In this document: piece after piece, positions 55,480 through 63,317 of the stretch | How positions within the stretch are numbered: the stretch's first letter is position 1 | Layout: every line of letters starts with the position of its first letter | NCBI RefSeq assembly: GCF_000757485.1 | Contig: NZ_JPYO01000033.1 | Span: 62,242-126,241 of the forward strand | DNA from: Achromobacter sp. RTa | GTDB taxonomy: Bacteria > Pseudomonadota > Gammaproteobacteria > Burkholderiales > Burkholderiaceae_B | DNA: 64,000 nt | Reading direction: 5' to 3' | Notes under the pieces: model-generated | Databases searched by the model: none | What the model was told of the DNA's origin: nothing | Seen by the model: the letters and a program-made list of their open reading frames with translations, nothing else | Made by a program: the position numbers and the translations under genes

Positions 55480-56469
55480 ATGCAACGCCGTAAAGTTGTC
55501 CTGGGCCTGTGCGTCGCCGCCGCGACCCTGGCCACGCCGCTCACCTCGGGTATCGCGCACGCTGAAGACGCGTACCCGTCCAAGCCCATCCGCCTGATCG
55601 TTCCCTTCCCGCCCGGGGGCACGACCGACATTGTCGGCCGCCTGTTCGCCGACAAGCTGAGCAAGGAACTGGGCCAGACCGTCGTCGTGGAAAACCGCGG
55701 CGGCGCCGGCGGTTCGATCGGCAGCGCCTTCGTCGCCAGCAGCGCGCCGGACGGCTATGTCCTGGGCATCGCCACCGTCAGCACGCACGGCATCAACCCG
55801 GCCATCTACCCGAACCTGCCGTTCGATGGCGAGAAGGACTTCACGCCCATCTCGAACCTGGCCGCCGTGCCGAACATCATGACCATCAATCCGAAGGTCC
55901 AGGCCAAGAACATCGCCGAGCTCATCACGCTGGCCAAGAGCGAGCCGGGCAAGCTGACGTACGCGTCCGCCGGCAACGGTTCGGTCTCGCACATGATGGG
56001 CGAACTGTTCAAGATGGCCTCGGGCACCAACCTGATGCACGTTCCGTACCGCGGCGTGGGCCCGGCGCTGAACGACGCGCTGGCCGGCCAGGTCGACGTC
56101 ATGTATGACAACCTGCCTTCCACGCTGCCGCACGTGCAGTCCGGCCGCCTGATCGCCATGGCCGTGGCCTCGCCCAAGCGCGTGGCGTCCCTGCCCGACG
56201 TCCCCACCTTCGCCGAAGCCGGCCTGCCCGCCGTGAACGACGCGTCGTGGTTCGGCCTGGTCGCCCCGGCCAAGCTGCCGGCGCCGGTCCTGGCCAAGCT
56301 GAACGCCGCCGTTCAGAAGGTCAGCGCCGAAGCCGACGTCAAGACGCGCCTGGAAGCGCTGGGCGCCGCGCCCGCCGCCAACACTTCGGCCGAATTCGGC
56401 GCGCAGATCGCCGCTGAAATCGCCAAGAACAAGCGCATCGCCAAAGAAGCAAACGTGAAGATCGACTGA
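55480..56469 (+). CDS. Bug/TctC-type periplasmic solute receptor
   Basis: A 329-residue exported receptor with a Sec signal peptide (1-28, ending GIAHA), then PIRLIVPFPPGGTTDIVGRLFAD, NRGGAGGSIGSAFVASSAPDG and HVPYRGVGPALNDALAGQV. The AGGGG before the ATG supports this start over the open upstream frame. No transporter membrane genes adjoin it. Its neighbour encodes an N-formylglutamate amidohydrolase-like enzyme, so a carboxylate or amidated amino-acid ligand is plausible. Confidence 0.92.
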   Translation: MQRRKVVLGLCVAAATLATPLTSGIAHAEDAYPSKPIRLIVPFPPGGTTDIVGRLFADKLSKELGQTVVVENRGGAGGSIGSAFVASSAPDGYVLGIATVSTHGINPAIYPNLPFDGEKDFTPISNLAAVPNIMTINPKVQAKNIAELITLAKSEPGKLTYASAGNGSVSHMMGELFKMASGTNLMHVPYRGVGPALNDALAGQVDVMYDNLPSTLPHVQSGRLIAMAVASPKRVASLPDVPTFAEAGLPAVNDASWFGLVAPAKLPAPVLAKLNAAVQKVSAEADVKTRLEALGAAPAANTSAEFGAQIAAEIAKNKRIAKEANVKID

Positions 56470-56536
56470 TCGATCTTCGATCCCCGCCGCCCTCCGGGGC
56501 GCGGGGATCTCCGATTCACGAACGCACCACCCCCTT

Positions 56537-57412
56537 ATGCGAATTACCCAACCCCTGTCCTACCGGCTCGACCTCCCGCAGCAATATCCCGATTCGGAAT
56601 CCTCGGCCCCGCTCGTGCTGGACTCTCCGCACAGCGGCACCGCCTACCCTCCCGATTTCGCGGCCGCGGTGGACTTTGGCGCACTGCGCACTGCCGAGGA
56701 CACCTGGGTTGACGATCTTTGGGGCGACGCGCTCGAGATGGGCGTGCCCATGATCGCCGCGGCCTTCCCGCGCGCCTACATCGACGCCAACCGCGCCCCC
56801 GACGAGATCGACGAACTGCTGCTCGACCAGCCCTGGCCCGACGCGCTGAACGCCTCGCCCAAGGTCAAGCTGGGCAAAGGCCTGATCTGGCGCATGCTCG
56901 ATGACGGCACCCCGCTGTACGACCGCAAGCTGACGGTCGAGGAAGTCCGCCACCGCATCGATGCGTGCTGGAAGCCCTACCACGCCGCCCTGGGCCGCGT
57001 GCTGGACGACGCCCACCGGAAGTTCGGCAAGGTCTGGCACATCAACTGCCACTCGATGCCCAGCGTGGCCGGCGCCTTCGCGACCGACCGCCCCGGCCTG
57101 GTCCACCCCGATTTCGTGCTGGGCGACCGCGACGGCAGCACCAGCGATCCCGCCTTCCGCGAATTCATCGCCGCCTGGCTGCGCGAGCGCGGCTATGACG
57201 TCACCGTGAACGATCCCTACAAGGGCGTGGAACTGGTGCGCGCCTTCGGCCGCCCGCAGGAAGGCCGCCACAGCCTGCAGATCGAGATCAACCGCAAGCT
57301 CTACATGGACGAGGTCACGCTGCGCCCGTCCGAAAACTACGGCCGCCTGAAGGCCGACCTGCGCGACCTCACTGCCGCGCTCATTACCTGGACTCGCGCG
57401 CAAACGGCTTGA
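56537..57412 (+). CDS. N-formylglutamate amidohydrolase family protein
   Basis: A 291-residue metallohydrolase of the HutG type. Motifs are VLDSPHSGTAYPPDF (zinc histidine, ~30), RAYIDANRAPDEID, and WHINCHSMPSVAG (~168). Canonical HutG releases formate from N-formylglutamate in histidine breakdown, but no other hut genes are near, so a related amide may be the substrate. It lies 67 bp after the Bug receptor and probably shares its transcript. Confidence 0.87.
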   Translation: MRITQPLSYRLDLPQQYPDSESSAPLVLDSPHSGTAYPPDFAAAVDFGALRTAEDTWVDDLWGDALEMGVPMIAAAFPRAYIDANRAPDEIDELLLDQPWPDALNASPKVKLGKGLIWRMLDDGTPLYDRKLTVEEVRHRIDACWKPYHAALGRVLDDAHRKFGKVWHINCHSMPSVAGAFATDRPGLVHPDFVLGDRDGSTSDPAFREFIAAWLRERGYDVTVNDPYKGVELVRAFGRPQEGRHSLQIEINRKLYMDEVTLRPSENYGRLKADLRDLTAALITWTRAQTA

Positions 57413-57430
57413 CGCCGGACGTTTGCGCGC
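57396..57430. repeat. Inverted repeat around the hutG-like stop codon
   Basis: GCGCGCAAACG (57396-57406) and CGTTTGCGCGC (57420-57430) are perfect 11-bp arms with a 13-nt loop that holds the TGA stop. The arms share CGTTTGCGC with the palindrome at 55393-55406. Confidence 0.6.
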
Positions 57431-57483
57431 AGTGCCGGCCAGCGGCGTGGTAAGCCTGGCCGGATAATGGGTTGAAAAACCCC

Positions 57484-57513
57484 GCCCCATGGTTCGCCAT
57501 GGGGCTTTTTTTT
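57484..57513 (+). terminator. Intrinsic terminator of the bug-hutG unit
   Basis: A 9-bp stem GCCCCATGG / CCATGGGGC with a TTCG tetraloop and eight T, 71 bp after the stop codon. Confidence 0.92.
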
Positions 57514-57557
57514 GGTTCATCGCGCAGGGGCGGTGGAATGGAGCTGTTGCTTGTGGA

Positions 57558-57746
57558 GGTGTCTGACACCCGGGAACGCCAATTCGAACTTGGCGGCCTG
57601 CCAGTAAGGGTGTCAGACACCTGAAACGCAGGGGTGTGAGACACCTGGGATTTGCTGGTGTCTGACACCTTGAACTTGCCAGTGTCTGACACCCCTACGA
57701 GACGCCCGCCCGGACGGAAGCCGGCGCACCACGGGTGTCAGACACC
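57558..57746. repeat. Six-copy GGTGTCWGACACC array with 24-bp phasing
   Basis: Copies of the 13-bp inverted repeat GGTGTCTGACACC (or its reverse complement) lie at 57558, 57609, 57633, 57657, 57681 and 57734; the copies at 57633 and 57681 each have one base change. Four are spaced exactly 24 bp apart, the outer two at 51 and 53 bp. The intervening sequences differ. The array ends ten bases before the glcF stop codon and lies between convergent transcription units. No transposase or cas gene is near. Confidence 0.8.
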
Positions 57747-57755
57747 ACCGCAACA

Positions 57756-58988
57756 TCACCCCGCCGCAGATCTCAGGCGCTCGTCCACCACCTCGATCCA
57801 ATGCCGCACCGGCGTATCGGTGCCGCTTTGCAGATGGCCGATGCAGCCGATGTTGGCGGACAGGATCACGTCCGGCCCGCCGGCGGAGATGGCGCTCAGC
57901 TTGCGGTCCCGCAACTGCAACGCGATCTCGGGATTCAGCACGGAATAGGCGCCTGCCGAGCCGCAGCACAGATGCTTGTCGGCGAACGGCTGCAATTCGA
58001 AACCCAGGTCCGCAAGCAACTGCTCGGACAGCGGCCGCAGCCCTTGCCAATGCTGCAGGGTGCAAGGCGGATGGAACGCCGCCCGGCCGCCCGCGGGCAG
58101 GCGCGAGCGCAACTGTTCCGCATGCGGCGCGACGATCTCGGCCACGTCCTTCACCAGCGCCACGATGTCCGCGGCCTTCTGCGCATAGGCGGGGTCGTGC
58201 CGCAAGTGATGGGCGTACTCTTTCACCATGGCGCCGCAGCCCGACGCATTCATGACGATGGCCTCGACCTTGCCATCCTGCACCAGCGGCCACCAGGCGT
58301 CGACATTGGCGCGCATCTGCTCCAGGGCGGCATCCTGCGCATCCAGGTGGAAACTGACGGCGCCACAACAGCCCGCCCCGGGCGCGATGCGCGCGCCGAT
58401 GCCGACGGCGTCCAGCACGCGTATGGTGGCCGCATCGATGGTAGGCATCATGGCGGGCTGCACGCAGCCGGCCAGCATCAGCACCTGCCGGGCATGCCCG
58501 GCCACCTGCGGCAGCGCGCCCGCATCGCGGCGTTCGGGCACCTTGCGTTTCAGCGATTCCGGCAACAGCCCGCGCACGGCCTGCCCCACCCGCATCGCCG
58601 GCGCGAACAGCGGCGACATCATGGCCTTGCGCAGGATCGTGCGCTTCGTCCTGTCGCCCCAGGAGCGCGGCACGCGCTCGTCCACGATCTTGCGGCCGAT
58701 GTCCACCAGGTGCCCGTACTCGACGCCCGAGGGGCACGTGGTTTCACAATTGCGGCAGGTCAGGCAGCGGTCCAGATGCTGCTGGGTGGACTGCGTGGGC
58801 TCGGCGCCCTCCAGCACCTGCTTGATGAGGTAGATGCGCCCGCGCGGGCTGTCCAGTTCGTCGCCCAGCACCTGGTACGTCGGACAGGTAGCCGTGCAGA
58901 AGCCGCAATGCACGCAACGCCTCAGGATGGCGTCGGCTTCGTTGCCCAGATCGGTATCGCGTGCCCAGGATGCAAGCTTGGTTTGCAT
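57756..58988 (-). CDS. glcF: Glycolate oxidase iron-sulfur subunit
   Basis: A 410-residue protein with two 4Fe-4S motifs (CVHCGFCTATCPTY near residue 25 and CLTCRNCETTCPSG near residue 75) and two cysteine-rich CCG domains (APGAGCCGAV and HLCCGSAGAY). It passes electrons from the flavin subunits to the membrane quinone pool. It is the third gene of glcD-glcE-glcF on this strand. Confidence 0.93.
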   Translation of the reverse strand: MQTKLASWARDTDLGNEADAILRRCVHCGFCTATCPTYQVLGDELDSPRGRIYLIKQVLEGAEPTQSTQQHLDRCLTCRNCETTCPSGVEYGHLVDIGRKIVDERVPRSWGDRTKRTILRKAMMSPLFAPAMRVGQAVRGLLPESLKRKVPERRDAGALPQVAGHARQVLMLAGCVQPAMMPTIDAATIRVLDAVGIGARIAPGAGCCGAVSFHLDAQDAALEQMRANVDAWWPLVQDGKVEAIVMNASGCGAMVKEYAHHLRHDPAYAQKAADIVALVKDVAEIVAPHAEQLRSRLPAGGRAAFHPPCTLQHWQGLRPLSEQLLADLGFELQPFADKHLCCGSAGAYSVLNPEIALQLRDRKLSAISAGGPDVILSANIGCIGHLQSGTDTPVRHWIEVVDERLRSAAG

Positions 58989-58994
58989 GATGCC

Positions 58995-60101
58995 TTATAG
59001 CTCCAGGACCAGGCGGCCGGGATTGAACAGGCCGGCCGGATCGAGCTCTTGTTTGAGCCGGCGCGTGATCGAAGCGATCCCTGGCGCCAGCGGATGGAAT
59101 ACGCCGTCTGCCGGCGGCCTGCCGTGGCCGGTGCGGAACAGCGTCGCATGCCCGCCCAGCCGCGCCGCGGTTTCGCGCAGCATGGCCGCGTCATGCACGC
59201 CTGTCAGCCAGCGCTGCCCACCGCCCCATTCCAGCAGGGTCGGGCCCAGCCCGAGCGCGGCGGCCGTGGGAGGCAGGGCAAGGCGCCATAACGGCTGCCC
59301 GGGCGTGAAGAACGCGTGGGTCTGCTCGCGCAGCGACCGCCACCACCCTGCCGCCGCCTCGGACGCCATCGGCGTGCCGCCGATCGACTGGCGGGCGCTG
59401 GCGACGGCCGGAGGCGCGCCCGACAGGCGCACGGCCATCGCGCCTTCCGCCTGGCTGTCGTCGCCGGTCCAGCTGGTGGCGGAAATCGGCAAGGGCTTGC
59501 CGCGCCACAGGGCGAAGCTGGCCAGCGCCTGCGCCTGCGTGGCCGGCAGCACCAGCGTCAGTTCCTCCATCGGCCGGGGCACGACCTTCAGCGACACCTC
59601 GAGGATGGCGCCGAAGATGCCGTGCGATCCGGCCAGCAGCCGCGACACGTCGTAGCCGGCCACGTTCTTCATGACCTCGCCGCCGAACGAAAGAATGCGC
59701 CCTTCCGAATCCAGCAGTTGCGCGCCCAGCACGAAATCCTTCAGCGCGCCCGCGCTCATGCGGCGCGGCCCCGAAATACCGGCCGCCACGCAGCCGCCCA
59801 CCGTGGCGGCCGGCGAGAAATGCGGCGGCTCGAAAGCCAGCATCTGGCCGTTTTCGGCCAGCACGGCCTCAAGTTCGGCCAAGGGGGTTCCAGCACGCAC
59901 CGTCACGACCAGCTCGGATGGGTGATAGCTGACGATGCCGCGATAAGGCGTCATGTCCAGCAGGCAATGCCCGTCCTGCGGCGTTACCGGACGGTAATTG
60001 CCATAGAACGCCTTGCTGCCTCCACCCATCACGAACAGGGGTTTATGGCCCGCACGGGCCGTCATGACCTGGTCGCACAACTCCGACAGGACGAAATCCA
60101 T
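58995..60101 (-). CDS. glcE: Glycolate oxidase FAD-binding subunit GlcE
   Basis: A 368-residue FAD-binding (PP-loop/PCMH) protein. The FAD segment includes FVMGGGSKAFYGN, SPAATVGGCVAAGISGPRRMSAGALKDFVLG and NVAGYDVSRLLAGSHGIFGAI. It is the smaller flavin subunit of glycolate oxidase, and ends 6 bp before the glcF start. glcD lies 12 bp upstream. Confidence 0.93.
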   Translation of the reverse strand: MDFVLSELCDQVMTARAGHKPLFVMGGGSKAFYGNYRPVTPQDGHCLLDMTPYRGIVSYHPSELVVTVRAGTPLAELEAVLAENGQMLAFEPPHFSPAATVGGCVAAGISGPRRMSAGALKDFVLGAQLLDSEGRILSFGGEVMKNVAGYDVSRLLAGSHGIFGAILEVSLKVVPRPMEELTLVLPATQAQALASFALWRGKPLPISATSWTGDDSQAEGAMAVRLSGAPPAVASARQSIGGTPMASEAAAGWWRSLREQTHAFFTPGQPLWRLALPPTAAALGLGPTLLEWGGGQRWLTGVHDAAMLRETAARLGGHATLFRTGHGRPPADGVFHPLAPGIASITRRLKQELDPAGLFNPGRLVLEL

Positions 60102-60113
60102 AGGGGATGCGTC

Positions 60114-61613
60114 CTAGAAGCGGGCGAGATCGGGGAAGCGCAACTCGCCCGCATGGACATGCATCTTGCCGTATTCGGCGCAGCGGGCCAGCGTGGGAAT
60201 GACCTTTTCAGGATTGAGCAGGCACGGCGGGTCGAACGCCCGCTTTACCGCCAGGAACGCGTCGAGTTCTTCGCGAGAGAATTGCACGCACATTTGATTT
60301 ATCTTCTCCATTCCCACACCGTGCTCTCCGGTCACGGTCCCTCCTACCTGCACGCACAGTTCAAGAATGGCGGCGCCGAATTTCTCGGCGCGCTCCACTT
60401 CGTCCGGCTTATTCGAATCGAACAGGATCAACGGATGCAGATTGCCGTCGCCTGCATGGAACACGTTGGCGCAGCGCAGCCCGAATTCGTCTTCCATCTG
60501 CTCGATGGCGCCCAGCACGCGCGCCAGGTGACGGCGCGGAATCGTGCCGTCCATGCAATAGTAATCGGGCGACACCCGTCCCGCGGCAGGGAACGCGTTC
60601 TTGCGGCCGGCCCAGAACTTCAGGCGTTCGGCCTCGGACGCGGAAACCTGGCAGCGCGTGGCGCCCGCCGCGCGGAACACGGCCTCCATGCGCGCGATTT
60701 CGTGCTCGACCTCTTCGGGCGTGCCGTCCGATTCGCACAGCAGGATGGCTTGCGCATCCATGTCGTAGCCTGCCTGCACGAATGGTTCGACCATATGCGT
60801 CGCGCGCCGGTCCATCATTTCCAGGCCGGCGGGGATCATGCCCTGGGCGATGACTTGCGTGACCGCGTTGCCGGCGGCCTCGACGCTGGAAAAGCTGGCC
60901 ATGACGACCTGCGCGCTGGCCGGCTTGGGAATCAGCTTGACGGTCACCTCCGTGACCACGCCCAGCATGCCTTCGGATCCTATGAAGACGGACAGCAAAT
61001 CCAGCCCGGGCGCATCCGGCGCTTCCGAACCCAGTTCGACGATATCGCCGTCGATGGTGACCACGCGCACGCGCAGCACGTTGTGCACGGTCAGGCCGTA
61101 CTTGAGGCAATGCACCCCGCCTGAATTCTCGGCGACGTTGCCGCCGATGGAACAGGCGATCTGGCTGGAGGGATCGGGCGCGTAGTACAGGCCATAGGGC
61201 GCGGCGGCCTCCGAGATAGCCAGGTTGCGCACGCCCGGCTGGACGATGGCCGTCGCGCTCGCCAGATCGATGTGCTTGATGCGGTTGAATTTCGACAGGC
61301 CGAGAAGCACGCCCCGGCTGTGCGGCATGGCGCCGCCCGACAGCCCGGTGCCGGCGCCGCGCGCTACGATGGGCGCGTTCAGCCGCTTGCAGATGCGCAT
61401 GACGGCCTGCACCTGCTCTTCGGTTTCGGGCAGGGCCACGACCGCCGGCAGCACGCGATAGAGGGAAAGGCCGTCGCACTCGTAAGGGCGGGTGTCCTCT
61501 TCGCGGAACAAAACGCAGTGCGCGGGCAATGCCGCCGCCAGGGCCTCGACGAGCTGCTGCAAAGAGTAAGGCGCCTGCACTTGTGCCAGGCCAGTTTCGA
61601 CCAAAGAATTCAT
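60114..61613 (-). CDS. glcD: Glycolate oxidase catalytic subunit GlcD
   Basis: A 499-residue FAD-linked oxidase, the same length as E. coli GlcD. FAD motifs are PIVARGAGTGLSGGAMPHSRGVLLGLS and CSIGGNVAENSGGVHCLKYGLT; the catalytic C-terminal region shows CANVFHAGDGNLHPLILFD and GTVTGEHGVGMEKI. It oxidises glycolate to glyoxylate. The ATG at 61613 gives the correct N-terminus; the upstream frame to 61682 is spacer. Confidence 0.94.
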   Translation of the reverse strand: MNSLVETGLAQVQAPYSLQQLVEALAAALPAHCVLFREEDTRPYECDGLSLYRVLPAVVALPETEEQVQAVMRICKRLNAPIVARGAGTGLSGGAMPHSRGVLLGLSKFNRIKHIDLASATAIVQPGVRNLAISEAAAPYGLYYAPDPSSQIACSIGGNVAENSGGVHCLKYGLTVHNVLRVRVVTIDGDIVELGSEAPDAPGLDLLSVFIGSEGMLGVVTEVTVKLIPKPASAQVVMASFSSVEAAGNAVTQVIAQGMIPAGLEMMDRRATHMVEPFVQAGYDMDAQAILLCESDGTPEEVEHEIARMEAVFRAAGATRCQVSASEAERLKFWAGRKNAFPAAGRVSPDYYCMDGTIPRRHLARVLGAIEQMEDEFGLRCANVFHAGDGNLHPLILFDSNKPDEVERAEKFGAAILELCVQVGGTVTGEHGVGMEKINQMCVQFSREELDAFLAVKRAFDPPCLLNPEKVIPTLARCAEYGKMHVHAGELRFPDLARF

Positions 61614-61799
61614 GACCGCAACAATAGCGCGAGCGCCCGCTATAAGCAGGCCGGGATTTACCCGCATCGGCGGTCCGCTCACGCACAGATAAGTAACCAG
61701 CCGTAATCGGCGAAGCCGCCTGGCGGCGCGTCCCGGCGGCCCCGGCGCAAGAAAGCCGACGGCTGCCCGCCGGTTTTCGGAGTGAAGGCCGCGCCTTCC

Positions 61800-63215
61800 T
61801 CAGGCCTGCCAGGAGACGATCTTGCCCGGGTTCAGGATGTTGTTCGGATCGAACGCGTGCTTCAGGCTGCGCATCAGGGCCAGGGCGTCCTCGCCGTGCT
61901 CCTCGGCCATGAACTGCATTTTGTGCAGGCCCACGCCATGCTCGCCGGTGCAGGTGCCGTCGGCCGCGATCGCGCGGCGCACCAGATTATGGTTGATGGC
62001 TTCGGATTCCTGCCACTCCTCGGCGCTGTCGGCATCGAGCAGCATCAGCACGTGGAAGTTGCCGTCGCCGACGTGGCCCACGATGGTGTAGGGGAAGCTG
62101 GCGCGGTCCAGTTCCTCGACCGTGTCGCGCACGCAGTCCGCCAGGCGCGAGATCGGCACGCACACGTCCGTGGTGCTGGCGCGGCAGCCAGGGCGCAGTT
62201 GCAGGCCCGCGAAGTAGGCGTTGTGGCGCGCGGTCCAGAGGCGGCTGCGGTCTTCGGGACGCTCGGCCCATTCGAAGTCCATGCCGCCATGGTCTGCCGT
62301 GATCGCCTGCACGGTTTCGGCCTGCTCCTGCACGCCCGCCGGGCTGCCGTGGAATTCGAATACCAGCAGCGGGGTTTCGCGCAAGCTCAGCTTGCTGTGT
62401 AGATTCACCGCGCGCACGCTGGCCGCGTCCATGAACTCGACGCGCGCGACGGGCACGCCCATCTGGATGATTTCGATCACGCTCTGCACGGCGGCGTCGA
62501 GCGTGGGGAAGTTGCAGACCGCGGCGGACACGGCCTCGGGCTGCGGATACAGGCGCACCGTGACTTCAGTGATGATCCCCAGGGTGCCTTCGCTGCCCAC
62601 GAAAATACGGGTCAGGTCGTAGCCCGCCGACGATTTGCGCGCGCGCCCCGCCGTGCGGACGATGCGCCCATCCGCCGTCACCACCGTCAGCGACATGACG
62701 TTTTCGCGCATGGTGCCGTAGCGCACGGCGTTGGTGCCGGAAGCGCGCGTGGCCGCCATGCCGCCCAGGCTGGCGTCGGCGCCGGGATCGATCGGGAAGA
62801 ACAGGCCGGTGTCGCGGATTTCTTCGTTGAGCTGCTTGCGCAGCACGCCCGCCTGCACCGTGGCGGTGAGGTCCTCGGCGTTGACCGCCAGCACCTTGTT
62901 CATCTGCGACAGATCCAGGCTGATGCCGCCCTGGATCGCCAGAATGTGGCCTTCCAGCGACGAGCCCGCGCCATAGGGAATCAGCGGAACCCGGTGTTCG
63001 TTGCACAGTTTGGCAACCTCGGCCACCTCTTCGGTCGTGTGCGCGAAGACGACGGCGTCCGGCAGCATGGCCGGATAGGGAGACTCGTCGCGGCCGTGAT
63101 GCTCGCGCACGGCGGAAGACTCGGACAGACGGTCGCCAAAGCGCGCGCGCAAGGCATCCAGACAGGCAGCCGGCACCGGGCGGCGCAACGTTTCAGCGTG
63201 CAGGGGAGCGTTCAT
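61800..63215 (-). CDS. FAD-linked oxidase, D-lactate dehydrogenase (cytochrome) type
   Basis: A 471-residue relative of GlcD. FAD-binding is visible in LIPYGAGSSLEGHILAIQGGISLDLS and GADASLGGMAATRASGTNAVRYGTMRENV, and the C-terminal domain in TIVGHVGDGNFHVLMLLD and GTCTGEHGVGLHKMQFM. It most resembles the D-lactate dehydrogenase (Dld/LDHD) group, although D-2-hydroxyacid dehydrogenases share these motifs. It lies upstream of glcD on the same strand with a 186-bp gap, so linked use of hydroxy acids is likely. Confidence 0.87.
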   Translation of the reverse strand: MNAPLHAETLRRPVPAACLDALRARFGDRLSESSAVREHHGRDESPYPAMLPDAVVFAHTTEEVAEVAKLCNEHRVPLIPYGAGSSLEGHILAIQGGISLDLSQMNKVLAVNAEDLTATVQAGVLRKQLNEEIRDTGLFFPIDPGADASLGGMAATRASGTNAVRYGTMRENVMSLTVVTADGRIVRTAGRARKSSAGYDLTRIFVGSEGTLGIITEVTVRLYPQPEAVSAAVCNFPTLDAAVQSVIEIIQMGVPVARVEFMDAASVRAVNLHSKLSLRETPLLVFEFHGSPAGVQEQAETVQAITADHGGMDFEWAERPEDRSRLWTARHNAYFAGLQLRPGCRASTTDVCVPISRLADCVRDTVEELDRASFPYTIVGHVGDGNFHVLMLLDADSAEEWQESEAINHNLVRRAIAADGTCTGEHGVGLHKMQFMAEEHGEDALALMRSLKHAFDPNNILNPGKIVSWQA

Positions 63216-63317
63216 GATCAGCGTGTTCTCGGGTTCGTTAATCCGATTATTCTACGCCGCTGCGGATGCTGCGCCGCAAACCGCCATGCGTGGCGATCCG
63301 CGGCGCGCTCCGCGCAT

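Noticed and set aside
57558..57746. Possible CRISPR array
   Set aside because: Repeats are only 13 bp with 11-bp spacers, orientation is mixed, and there are no cas genes or leader.
59316..61124. 602-codon plus-strand frame opposite glcE and glcD
   Set aside because: It is fully antisense to two recognised genes and has repetitive Arg/Gln/Gly composition.
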